From contig NC_040016.1 in assembly GCF_000972845.2 (NCBI RefSeq), forward strand, positions 11,738,701-11,802,700: a stretch of 64,000 nucleotides of DNA, read 5' to 3'. The notes under the pieces were generated by a model that worked only from the letters and a program-made list of their open reading frames with translations, did no database searches and was not told where the DNA came from. Positions 11,001 through 23,700 of this stretch are shown here, one piece after another. The position numbers and the translations under genes are program-made. Source of the DNA: Larimichthys crocea. Taxonomy: Eukaryota > Chordata > Actinopteri > Sciaenidae. Positions within the stretch are counted from its first letter, which is position 1, and each line of letters opens with the position of its first letter.

Positions 11001-14000
11001 GAGGCCAATGTTGCTTATGACAGTGCACAATATTTATTGGAAATGCATGTAACAATATGTCTATACAGAGAATAGTGACTCTTCTTAATTTAGCTTCAAT
11101 GCCCTTGCAACTGAACATCTGCAGTGTGAAGTACATACATGTGCTGAGTAGAGTGGTTTTGCAGTGCCATCTACTGGTCAGCGTAGATTTCATACTTTGT
11201 TAAAAGAATGGGGTTCAGTTAAAAATTAAGAAAATACTCCACTTAAAATGCACCTTGAGCCACCAGAGCAACCCGCAGATAAGCATAAATCAAAGTACAA
11301 AAGTATAAAACTGTTACTTTAATGTTAATGCCCTGATAATTATATTGTCACAATAAAATTATAATCATATAACACTGAAAGATGCTGTTCTGTCTAATGG
11401 ATAATAAAAAAAAGATTGATCTTTTCCTTGTGATGGAATATTTTTAAAGGATCTCAGCTTCCATCACTGATGTACTGCATTGTTTAAATCTTTTTTTATA
11501 TACTCATCAACACATTCAGTTACCACTCATGACCTGTGGATGGAGCTGGAACATAAAGCGAGAACTACTACCAAAAAGTGTTGAATTTCTTTTTACTTTT
11601 TTGTATTTAAGTTGCACTCTGTGAAGTTAAGTGACTGATGGCAGGAAACTAAACCCTTCTGCACTTTAAAGCCAGTCTGTTTATTTTAGGGAATCCCTTT
11701 TGTAACTCTTCCACTATAAAATAACACATTTTAAATCATCTTGATGCTACACTGACATGTGAGTAGATGAATGGTGCTTCCTGTCTCCCTGTGTAACTTG
11801 TGCTCCCGGGACGATCACCTGTGAAAAGTATGTAACGTTTTCAGTGACCAAACCACACACAACCAAATATTTCACCTATTTTTTCTGCTCCAATGGTTTG
11901 ATTTTTAGTTAGTGAATATATTAAACAGACATACATGGTCTTCTCTGTCTTGCTTTGTTTTCCATATCCTGATCACGGTGATTCTACTTTTATTTCTTCC
12001 ATGTCTACCCCTTCAGAGCCAGGTTTAATTCATTTAGGTGTGTTTATTGGGCTTAAAGTGGGAATATAATCAGATTATGACCTTGCTTGAGGCCTGAATG
12101 GCTGCCAAGAAGGAAAGGACCACCCGTGGACTAACACCCAGCTTTCCAGGCTGTAGTTTCCTGTTCAAAAGGTCTTTTCATTCATGTTGTGATATGATTA
12201 GTAAGGCCACCAGAGCTGCAGCTAACACAAGGTTGAGGATTGTGGTGCCAAGGCTCTGAGTATTTCCAAACAATACATCACTTACATTCCAGGGTATTAG
12301 CATATAAGCGGTGTGATAAATAGATTTTTGAGTAAATGCAAAATGTTGTTCATTGTGGCACCTTCTGACATGTTACAATCCATAATCTGGAAAAGCAGCT
12401 TAGATTATTGACCCTCTGGCTAAAATATGAATGTTCCAACACTGTTTATTCATAAGGAGATTTGAATATACTCAACACTGTTTTATTTATTGTTATTTAC
12501 CTTGAATTACTGTATTACGATCAAACATCTTCAGTAAAGTATCGATACTAATAGTTCTGTGGAGAAATGCATCAGGGCATAATCACCCATACACACACAT
12601 TCACACACCAATGTCGCAACCACTGGTTTACTTTTGTCTAATTCACTGTATGTGCTTGTACTCACTGGGTGTGGCCAGAGGTGCAACATGCCATAAAGTT
12701 TCAAGAGAGTTGTGCAGCTTTGTACAACTTTGTAAAGATTTTAAAGACGTTTGATGTAATGAAAAAAAAGTTTGAGAAATTTATATCCAGAATTAGAGTT
12801 AGAATGCAAAAGTAAACATAAAAGTAAAATTAATAAGACATACACAGAAAATTGTGTTATTTTCCATAATTTTATGTATTTTTTTTTTTACAGTGTAGTA
12901 ATGCCGCTTAAATATAATCTACAACTCCTACAGAAACGTGGCCCTTAGTTGCGAAATGCTCCGCCATGTAAACCAGCTAGTCATTAACTTTGTCTGTTTG
13001 TTGTCGTTGAGCTCGGGCATGTGTGTACTGTGGCTTTCTAGAGCCTTTTCCATCACTGTGGGTGATCCAGCTCACATACAAATAGCGATATAATCCTTTG
13101 TGAATATAAACATATTGATAATAGCTGCTTTAATGCAAGGCATCGTTTACTTTTCTAAAGATCGGAGAAAAGTCTGAAAAGTAAACAAGAATTTATCATT
13201 TTCCTACAACCCCACGGACTCATTTTGTGACTCTCTGCTTGCCTCTTTTACTCCTTCCTTCCATTTTCTCCATTTATAACAAATCTGTTTATTGTTTAGT
13301 TGTGTGTTAGTCAGAGGCGTATGTTTGTTGTAGCATTCGTTTAAAAAAAAAAAGGCACACAGTTACAGAAATCTGTTGCTGCTCACTTGATCTATTGGCC
13401 TGTGCAAAATCGACCAGTTAAACTGTCGGATTCAATTTAATCCATTGGGGCCATTTAACATGCAATTAATTGATAAGATGCTTATCCAAAATCAACAAAC
13501 AGCTCAGACTTACGTTTAAATTGTGCACTTGACTGGCTCACAGTTGCATTTTGCAGAGGTTTTGGTTTTAGTTTTCAATAGTAAGGTTCCAGTATGAAAC
13601 AACAGGGTTGAGGGGAAATTGGTTTATTAATCTGATATTATGAGGCATGTATGATATCCTTCATGTTGTGATTTCATCTAAATAGATCGTAATCGATATC
13701 TCAGTCGCATATTCCCCTAGTATTTGTTTTTTATTATTTGAAACATCTGACTGAAATATGACTGAAGCATAGCTCAAGCAAAACAAACTCTTTTTCTAGA
13801 TTTCATGTATCTAATGTTTCTGTGAGAGAGTGAACCAATCCATGTCCGGTTTGAATTCCTTCTCACAGTCCACATTGGTTTACTCTCTGGTGCAAATACC
13901 CCAGAGTCATCTCAGTTTCATAAATGTGATTAACTCCATGTTTCCGTTTGATCAGCGCATTTGTAAGAAGTTCAACCTGACAGGAATAAGTGATTGACAC

Positions 14001-16480
14001 ACACACACACGGGTTGAAGGTAATTTAAATGATTAAGCTTATCTACAAACTAAATTGCTCTGAATAAAATGCAGATTGATGGTACGTTGAACAATGTGTA
14101 CCAATGAAACAAACAAACTCTCTAAGCGTTTTGTTGAGTATGCATGAATCGCTACATTTGCAGCTTCATTCCTGTTCACTTCCTTTATCTCCTCCCAGTC
14201 TTCCACACCATTAGGTTTCCTTTAGAGCGCATAGTATCAACTGAGCTGAACTAATTGCTGACCACAGATCAACCGTGTAATGTGGCTCATTAGCAACAAA
14301 CTTTTACATAAGTCATTTCCTGTATAGTCATCGCTACACTTCATGTACCTTACAGTGAAACATCCAAACGGAAAAAATGCAAAATCAGCAGTGTGGATGT
14401 GATGCACTGTCTAGCCCGCTGCATATCAGGATACTGCTACCCGAGGCAACAAACAACAGATCCAGAAGAGTTGAATTACAAAATACTTTGTGCCACTGCT
14501 GTCAAATTTTTAAAAACATAGTAGTTCTTGCTTCAGATAAAGTGTTGTTGTTTACGTTGACATCCATTTCATTTACTGTAAGTAACATACTTTATGTATT
14601 AGTTATCTATTGCAGTAATTTCCCTTTTTTATATCCACTGTGAGTATTACAATCTATATCTTCCTGAGAACGTTGCAAAATGTTGAATATAGGTTAGAAT
14701 GACCTGGAATAGGAATTTTCTTTATAACATATCTAACTACATTCCCTTGTCAGAGCTGGATTTATACTGTATGGGTGGTCATCATAGCAGAATAACACAG
14801 AACGATATTCATGGTCAGCTGCCAACATTTGTCTTGTTACCTTGTTTTTGTGCTCTGCAGGTACACTCCCTGCAGCAACATGCCTGAACGCTGTATGTCT
14901 GCTTTCATGTCTGTTTTAACTGGCTGACTGGGTCAGCCTTAACACAAAACTGCTGTTTAGTACTGGAAGTATTCATCTGTTGTCTATCTATTTGTTTAAC
15001 TTTGATTCAGCAGGTTCTTCAGGCAAGTCAGCAAAAAAATGAACTTTGGTACAGTGATGGATTGGAAAAGGTTTCAGAGAGGGAGTGATACAATGTAAAA
15101 ATAAATATGGACTGAGATAATTAGGCACAATGACAAACAAATGTCCCATTCTGAAATATTTTCGGAGCTGTGAAAAAGATCAGCAATACAGATGTGTCAT
15201 ACAGACATCTGTATTGCTATACACAGTCAATACATGATGAAGCTTTGATGTACTTTGAAAGTATTTTTGGAAGTCTAATCATCTAAAAAATGTATACATA
15301 TTCTTTCTGAGAGTTAGATAAGAAGATTTCTACAATCTCCTCTGTGTAACAGCAACATTATGTAAGATTTGGTCTGGTTTTGCGATTTGGCGCCACCCAA
15401 TTTTAGAGTATAACTCATGCATTAATGCATTAGTAATCAGATTACGTGTGATCAAACAGAAGCCAGTCGCTAATTTAGCAAACACAAGACACAGAAGCTA
15501 GCTAATATCGCACACAGCAGCAAGCAGCACTTTGGTTTTACTTGTCAAAGGTGAATAAAAGAGGGCAGCACAGGGAAATCATGTATTTTTTCCATCCAAT
15601 TGGAGCCAAGGCAGAAAAAAAAATTCCTTTCTTGAGCACTTTTACTGAACTACTGGCAACCAACAAGAAAAGCAAAAAAAAAAAACTTTGCAGAGCATAG
15701 AACTGCAGGACTCACAAGTTGTGAGTTAAAAAATATTGAGATGCTGGTGTGTGAAAATTGGAAATTAAATGTGAGTGGAGTGAGCACTGCCATGAAGCCT
15801 CTGGCTGCTCTTGCCCCTGCAGAGTGCAAACATCCAACATCCAGGTGCCTGTTACTAATCAGTGGGGTACCACCTCTCATCTGCTCCCTGGCACTGCTAG
15901 AAATTACCAGCAACAATTGGGCGGTGGTGAGGTAACTGTCAGGAGATGTAGGGGCCCGATCAACTAAATCTCTCAGCAGACAGGAATTTTGGCCCAAGAG
16001 GAAGTAAGAGAGAAAAAACAGTCAGATTATAACTGATGACCGGAGGCAGACGTCAAAGTGCCAAAATACTTCTGATGGGTCACACAGATTAATATCTCAT
16101 CCAGGGAGTCTCAGGATCCATCAGTAGTGGAACTAATGTGTTTATGGAAAAATGCAGGTTATCTTTGTCCTGCAGGTGAGAGGGACAGAGTTTTGATATG
16201 AAGAAAGAGAAGAGGAACTCTCTAAAAGTCAAAGTCAAACTTTTTGAGCTACTTTCTACCTGAAGATTGCCTTGTGCTTGTGAAACTGATTTGAGCATAT
16301 GTATAGAAGGCAGAGAAAGTGGTTTCTATGAAGCAAATGGTTGAAAAATAGCTGACACTGACATGTTAACACCTTTGAACGTGTTTGCAGACAGTTGCAG
16401 CATTGGTATTCTTTTGAATATTCACTCTCTTTTAAGTTGCTAAGTAGCTCTTTTATGTGTATACATGCATTTTGTTTTTT
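11001..16480. other. Intergenic DNA, no gene recognised
   Basis: AT-rich, with no ORF resembling a protein I know and no spliced set of exons with consistent phase. It contains one perfect 14-bp hairpin (listed separately) and short A/T runs. Any enhancer here would need cross-species alignment to reveal. Confidence 0.6.
15182..15218. repeat. Perfect 14-bp inverted repeat with 9-nt loop
   Basis: AGCAATACAGATGT, a 9-nt loop, then ACATCTGTATTGCT form a perfect stem. No T-run or gene boundary is next to it, so it is not an obvious terminator or RNA gene. Confidence 0.75.
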
Positions 16481-16489
16481 TTACGTTTT

Positions 16490-16695
16490 TATTCTTGTCT
16501 GTTTTTATTTATTTTATCTAGTGCCTTTTATTCATTTTATTTTTATTGTTTTCTATCTTTCTATTATCTACTTGATGTTTTGTTGTGTTTCTATAGTGTT
16601 ATTTATTGTGTTCTATCGTATTGTGCAGCACTTTGGAAACCCTGTTTTTTGCTAAAATCGTACTATATAAATAAAGTGGATTGGATTGAAGTCTG
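16490..16695 (+). mobile_element. Retroelement 3'-tail-like fragment
   Basis: A T-rich segment followed by TTGTGCAGCACTTTGGAAAC and ACTATATAAATAAAGTGGAT, ending in the imperfect repeat TGGATTGGATTG. GCACTTTG...TATATAAATAAAG plus a short tandem end is the usual 3' terminus of fish non-LTR elements. No reverse transcriptase coding is present. Confidence 0.55.
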
Positions 16696-19600
16696 TTTTT
16701 GATCTCTACCAACTCCTCTGGGAATTATTTGGCTCTTTAGTTTCTAAATGCTCCAGTTTGCTCCACTATCTGTTTGCAGTTTGGTACTAAGCAAGACATA
16801 GTGGGTTTTTAAAGCTTTTATAGTGACCTGTACAGTAAAATTGCCAGCTGGAAAATTTAAACAGTGAGCTGAAACTTACTCATAAATATTGACTCTGTGA
16901 TACATTATTATCGAAATATTGTTCAAAGCTATTTTAACAAAGAGACTACTCAGAGTGCCGAACCCACACTGAAATAACAACTCTGTAGGTCCCTTTAGCG
17001 TTTATTGTCTTTAAGCTTGTTGTTTTGGCTTTAGAATAAGGCTGCTTGCAGTGGAAAAGATTATGCTAAAAAGCCAGGTATTACCCTGGTCAGACCAAAA
17101 CAGAGCTACAAAGAGAGATATTGGATTCATTGTGTGGACAGAAACACAATGTCAAATAAACGTTAATGTTGGTCAGTTTCTGCTGGATGTGTTTGCTCAC
17201 ACATTTACCAGTTTCCACTTTATAAAGTGATAATACATCAGTTTTGTGTTGTTGCTTGTTGCTCTACCCTTAAGTGTCCGACCCTTGCAGGCTAAAGTAT
17301 TTGCATTTGGGCAGAATATCTAACCCTAACCCTTTCCTTCTTTCCTTCTTTTAGTTTTTTTTCCTTGATTTCATTATTGATATTTTTCCTTGATTTAAAT
17401 TGATATAAAAATGAAAACAATCTTCACACCAAAACCTCAAAACTAAAACAATCGATACAACATGTTCACCTGGCAGTGAAACTAAATTGTTCTTTACTAG
17501 ACTGCTGATGTGTATTTTTCTTTTTACCCTGGTATGACTAAAGGACCTTTAGTTAGGCTGGCTCTTTCTTGCATGAAACTGCTACTTCAGTGGGTTTGGA
17601 TTCTTGTTTCCTTCTTCCTGTTAAAGTGCAAGGTAAAGGTCAAGTGTCTCTTAAATGAGTTAAGGTGATACTTCCTTTCTAAACTGTTCAGGGACACACT
17701 GTTGTCTCAGAGGCCGACGTGTGGTCAGGGAGACGAATCATTCTCAACATTTCATACAACTATCTTAGCTGTTAGCATAGCATAGGTTGTTTCAATGCAT
17801 GAGAACTAACTCACGTCCATCTGTTAAACATATAACTGAAATTTCTGTCCTTCATGTAAGGTCCAGTGGGTCTATTAGATAAATGGCCAGGAGGAGCACA
17901 GATTGAGATTTGATACGGATAAATCTCATGAATGGCTCGAAGCCTTGTTACTACATTACACTGCTGAAAGCTCCCCGGTATCGATTTCATGGATATCAAC
18001 TGTCTCTGTTTAATATGAGATACAGATGTTAGGATCTCTTTCCCACATTTGAGATGCGATGTGTTATGAAATACTGCAGCAGGGGATTGTTTGCTTAGCT
18101 TCTGCGCTTCCTGTGGACGAGAGGTGGGTAGCCACAGTGGACAGTGGCATCAAGATGCAAGAGTCTCGTGGGTTAAAAAAAAAAAAAGCTCTAAGGGATA
18201 AAGAACTAACGCACACTCCCAGTTTAGCCTGCTCTGCGTTCCTGATTATCAAAGAAAATAACTCCATCCAACGGTTTGTTTTGAATTTCTCAGAAACTTT
18301 AATTCACTGTAAACATAATTTGCTAGTGGTGTAGCTCTGTGAATGGCAATCTCTATTGTGTTGCTTGGTCGGTTGGCCTGGGATAAATCATCTAAACAAG
18401 TATTGGTTTGATTACCATGACATCTAGGTTTGAGTGTGAGAATGAATCCTAATGATACGAGAGATTCCCATGAAATCCCATCGCTCCATGCAATCATGTG
18501 AAATTTCATTTCAGTTTTAATTTTAAGATGAAATGAAACCTGCAAAACAAATGACAAGAATATTTCCTTTAATGCACATGCACATGAAAACTAGATAGAT
18601 ACCCTGTTCCATCCAAACATGGAAAACAGATCTAAGTCCACTGTCATGTCCAATTTTCCACAGCTGCATTTAAACAACTCAAGTGCTCAAGCGAACCTCT
18701 CTTCATTGTGCACAGTAATGACTCCTGAAGCCTAAAATCCCATTTAAATTTAGTTTTTCTTTAGGCTTTGGTGGCCATGATGCAGAATACAGATCATGTC
18801 AGACCCCATCCATTCAGCTGCTAAAGAGGAGTGCATACCAAGAAGACAATAATCCTCTTGATGTGGTATCAGAATGAAAATCTGAAGCATCTATGTTTTC
18901 CTTTATTCATCTGATTCTCCACGCACATCCAAAATGCAATCTAACTTCAGCAGGAACAGATCATGTCAGGCCGCTTTCAGCTGGTAAAGAGGACTGTATA
19001 CCAAGAGGACAGCAGCTTTCTTTGCACGGTATCAAAAAGAATGAAAATCTGAGGCGCCCAAGTTTTCATTTATTTGACTGCTTCTCCACACACACATCCA
19101 AAACTGTAATCTGTCTTCAGCAGAAACAGATCATGCAGCTACAAACATTTTCCAGATTCACTTCAGCAATGTTATGAAGACATAATTTGACTTATCTTAC
19201 AACTAAAGCTCTTGTTACGTTGTTTGAAGATAGTTTGGCAGGTGACACAACATCAGCACATTGTGAGGACTTGTACATTTACATATTTGACCATTTATAC
19301 CTGTCTTTTATTATTGATGCTTACATATTTTTTCCTGTTGTTTTTAAGAAGACAAATGTAGTTTATATATGCTAAATGTACATATTATAAAACAAATGTA
19401 CTAAGAAGTGGAGCTCTCTTCAACAAAGAGCAGATTTCATTTGACTGAACTCTTGCACTGTGGTGTGGTTGTGGTTAGCCCGGGATCTTGGGGGTAATGT
19501 TTAGTGGCCAAATTTGTTTTCTCAGATCTAAAGAGGCAGAACTGAAAACGCTGATTATATTTGTTTTCCTATTGAAATGACCACCAGTCTGCAGGGATCT

Positions 19601-20540
19601 GCTGGGAAGAGACACAGGAACTAAAAATATCTTGTGATTTTCTTTTTGGTAAGGATCACACGTTGGCTGAAGGAAGTTATGTAAGTCGAAGAAAGCTTTT
19701 GCTTTGATCTGACTAATGCTGTTAAATCGGGGCAAAGCGACTGATCGTGCAGTTTGTACACACAAACAATAGTTGTTAAGCATTAAAAAAAAATGTTTCT
19801 ACTAAAAAAGCATTTCTAAATAAAATGAAGAGTTGGAACAATCAAATAGTTCAGTAAATCACTCTCAGAGGCCACTTCAAAACGCGGACATGCTGAGCTC
19901 TGTTTAGCACACTATTGAAAATATTCAGAAAACATTTCTGGTCTCTTGGTCTCTTAGGAGCTGTATACAATTTGGACATCTTTACAGCTTATATCAGATT
20001 TTGTTATAGTGCAGTCTCATCATGCCTGTAATGATTATATTTCAGCTTTGCACGCACGTTAAAGGACTGAAAAATCTCCAGCCGCAGTGTCATTGTAGCT
20101 CAATCCATCAACTTCACTTTTACAAATCCTACACTACAGATGCTTAACCGTAGTATTAACCTCAGGCTAAGCAGGCGTTAATAACTAAATTAAAGCGACA
20201 TTATGTAACGTTTCTACCATATAAAGTCGTGCACTTCTCTCAGACCAGAGATCAAAGATGTATAGTGGAAGAACAGGTGTTAATCACAGAGGCATCCTTC
20301 ACCCTACAAGTCAATGTAGCATCAAAATGGGTGAAAGCTGTTTTATGGCACCAAACACCAACAATGATTTCACTGATTTTGGTGAAACTGGATCACATTT
20401 TATGGAGTAAATGTTTTCTGGTTTTCCCTTCCGATGTCCTCCAACTGCTCTGCCTCAACGAACTGTGATTTTCAGTCAGTGTGTGTTATCATTTATTGTA
20501 ATTGTACAATATGTTTGTGTTGATTTGTTCCGTACACGTG
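16696..20540. other. Intergenic DNA with a tandem duplication
   Basis: No gene recognised. It contains the 168-bp tandem repeat at 18789-19140 and unassigned AT-rich sequence. Short ORFs here lack splice-supported partners. Confidence 0.6.
18789..19140. repeat. Tandem duplication, unit about 168 bp
   Basis: ACAGATCATG begins at 18789, 18956 and 19126 (spacings 167 and 170). Within the two full units, AAGAGGA-TG-ATACCAAGA, GGTATCA and GAATGAAAATCTGA recur in the same order. The copies are clearly diverged, so the duplication is not recent. Noncoding. Confidence 0.8.
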
Positions 20541-20760
20541 ACATCTATTGCATGTCGGTCCGTCCTGGGAGAGGGATCCCTCCTCTGTGGCTCTTCCTGA
20601 GGTTTCTTCCACATTTTTTGTGGACAAGTTTTTCCTCACTCGAACCGAGGGTCTAAGGACAGAGGGTGTCACTCCCTGTACAGATTGTAAAGCCCTCCGA
20701 GGCAAATGTACTTTGTGACTTTGGGCTATACAAATAAAATTTGATTTGATTTTATTTGAT
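20541..20760 (+). mobile_element. Retroelement 3'-tail fragment (GAGGGTCTAAGGACAGAGGG type)
   Basis: Contains GAGAGGGATCCCTCCTCTG, CCTGAGGTTTCTTCC, GAGGGTCTAAGGACAGAGGG, TGTACAGATTGTAAAGCCCT and GGGCTATACAAATAAAATTT, then TTGATT repeats. This is one of the commonest fish retroelement 3' ends. A diverged relative in the same orientation is at 34090-34310. Confidence 0.75.
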
Positions 20761-23700
20761 CAGGGACAGTGAAGTAAACTATAAAACAACACAACTGGGC
20801 TTAGCAGAGGCAGAGCATGGCAGAAGTGAAGCGACTGAAGAGGATGGAGAGAATGAAAACTAACAGAGTGACAGGCCACCAGATAAGAGTAAATCCTGTC
20901 GCGTCAGGGCTCCTTTAAAAAGCAACATCCTGCGCCATATGTTCACTAAATAATTATAACTATTGTATCAGTCAAGTGTGTCTCTACATTTAGGTTGAGT
21001 GTGAAATTACTCCTGTAAATAAAGAGTTAGCTGAGAATAAATGTCCCTCTCTGCAAGCCTGGCAGTTATTAATGGCCTACTCACTTGAGACATACTACAT
21101 GGAACGCTGTGGAGGCAGGAGTCCTTGATCTAAGCATCGTGCTTTGGTTGACTTTTCTATAGACCCAACACATGTTTTCCTAACGCAAATATTTTCGGAA
21201 CTGATTTGTCTGGATGTCACTGGTGGAAATGTCCGTTAATAGCCAGTCATACCATAGCTAAAGAACACATCCGACTTTGATATAGTCGTGAGGGTAAGAG
21301 AAATACAAATACAGTTGTCGACCACCTGTCATCACAAGCAAGCTGATAAGTGGATGTGTTGCTTGTTTTAGTATATGTGTTGACATATGGGAAGGCCTGA
21401 GATTGATGATCATTTGTCTTTGATTTGTCGTTTTTTTAGTGCCGACAAAGGTTTCAGTCTGGGACAAATGTATTTCGTCTTTTTGTGCCATTTTTTATTA
21501 TTACTGAGCAAAATGAAAACATATACAGTATATTGTTGTGATCTATCAAAAACAGCTCTCAGTGGATATTTCCATCTTATAGAGGTTATAAATCCTGCTT
21601 ATGATTGATGGCAATTATGTTGTTCAACAATCCAGATGTGTGTAATTAGTAAGGGAATAAATCCAAAATGTATTTATACATATAGACTGAATACAACATA
21701 TGTGTAGGAACATTTATTTAAATGAATTCACAAGTGTGAGGGGTCACTTAGAATATTATTCAAATAAATCGTTCCCAGTAAATACGTAAACTGTAATTTC
21801 CTCTCTCTGTGTGTTTCTTATCTTATTTTATTGTGTAAACATAACAACAGCCCGTGACTAACTCTCATTTCCTCTCGTGATGTCGTGATAAGTTACAGGC
21901 AGAAAATCAAAACAAAGAGTTGATGAGAAAAAACTTAAAATTCAATCATGATGATGTTTGCTCAGCACAGCTTTCCGCATTAGTTTTTGCTGACATAACG
22001 GAAAACAAATCTGTCATACCTGCCTTTAAACTGAAACCAAAACAGGCCTGCAATTATGAATCCAATTGGATTGTATTTCCATCTGGTATTGTTACGTTTA
22101 TTGTACCATTATCACGGTATCTTTTCTTCAGTACCCCAAATGAAACAGTAGCCTATTCAGCTGTAACGGCTTATGATTTGTGGTCAATTAAACTGGACTG
22201 ATGGGGGAAGAGACAATGCAGGAAGAGGCTGTCTGGCCTCAGGCTAACTGCCTTTATTAGGCTCTTTTTTATAATTGAATTGCCATGAAATCTTTATTGC
22301 ATACATAATGTTTTCTTGTCTTTTAGGAGCAGACCTTGACAAGATTGGTATCACTCTCTTGTCTATATGCTAAATATGAAGCCAGCCAGTAGACGTTTGG
22401 CTTTGCTTATAGCATAAGGACTGGAAGTCTCAGTCAAAAGATAAAACAATCCGACCGCCAACATTAAAATATGAGTATCATTCCTTAGATGCATCAAAAA
22501 TATATATTTCATCGTGCTGCATCTTAGTTGTAGCTTTGCATTTCTTTTTTACTTGAATTGATGAATGATGCAAATGACGTGAAACAGAGGCACTGACGAA
22601 AAGGATATAAATGAGAATGGTAATGTGTACCATATGTAACAGGCCCTGAGATTTCACTGAAGATTAACCACTCACTCCTAAAATGTGAGCTGTAAATTGA
22701 ATTTTCCTGTTAAAATTCAATCAGCCCAGAATGTCAAAGAGGGTGCCCACAGATCCCTCTGCATCTTATTTTTAGCTCATATTCTGATAAAAATCTTCTC
22801 ACTGAAGATCAGATCTCGGTGTTAAGTCGAAATACTGCTACTGTTAATGTCAAAGTGTATTTGTGACTGTTTATGTTGGACTTCTGTCCGCCTGTAATGT
22901 ATTGTGCTTTTATAACAATATACATTTAATAGAGCTTTTTTTTCTTATTCTTTGTTTCATGCATGCGGTTTTACTTTGTGGTAAAAAACTTTGTTCATAC
23001 ACACAGAACTTTATTTTATATTCCAGTTAAGATCCCATACAAGACATATTTCCATTTAAAGTATGGCGCAGCATGGAAAATATATTTTTATACTTTCACA
23101 GGAATCCTTAAGGGGGATATCACGGTTCAAAAAGTTCAAACATTTGCTTATCAGCCCACCCACTACATCAGCTGTCATCACATTATATGACAGCTAACAC
23201 TGATTTAGTTAAGTGTTTTCACATACTCTCTGGGTGAACCAACACCCACTGTTTCCATTTCGGTTATGGTATGAGTCGAAGAAAAATATCTCGAAATATC
23301 CTTCGGGTAAGTTACCAGCATGTCTACTCCAAGTAGTTATAAACTGGGCCTGCAGCACCATTCATTTAGTTTAATAAATAAACAACTCACATAAATAATA
23401 CACTGAAATAAATTATACACTTAAGAGCTCTGCAAGTTGGCATTAAGACAAGTGAGAATGAGAGTTATTGGGTAACTGGGTATGAAGTAACTACAGCCTG
23501 GAAAAGAACATGATGTCCTCATGATGTCAAGTTATCCAAGTAATGAGCACCTACTCCTCTTAGAGGCCCCTCACAAAAACTTCAGACTCAAGAGACGATT
23601 CACAGATATGTATGGTAATACATGGACATTTCTATATATAGAAAGCAGCCTAATTAGTGACAACGGCTTTTGAGAATAGGCTGGACATTTATCTATTCTA

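Noticed and set aside
15650..15997. 115-residue ORF on the - strand
   Set aside because: Low-complexity Phe/Ala-rich end from an A-run, no similarity and no splice context.
17320..17334. CTAACCCTAACCC telomere-like string
   Set aside because: Only two repeat units; too short to be an interstitial telomeric sequence.
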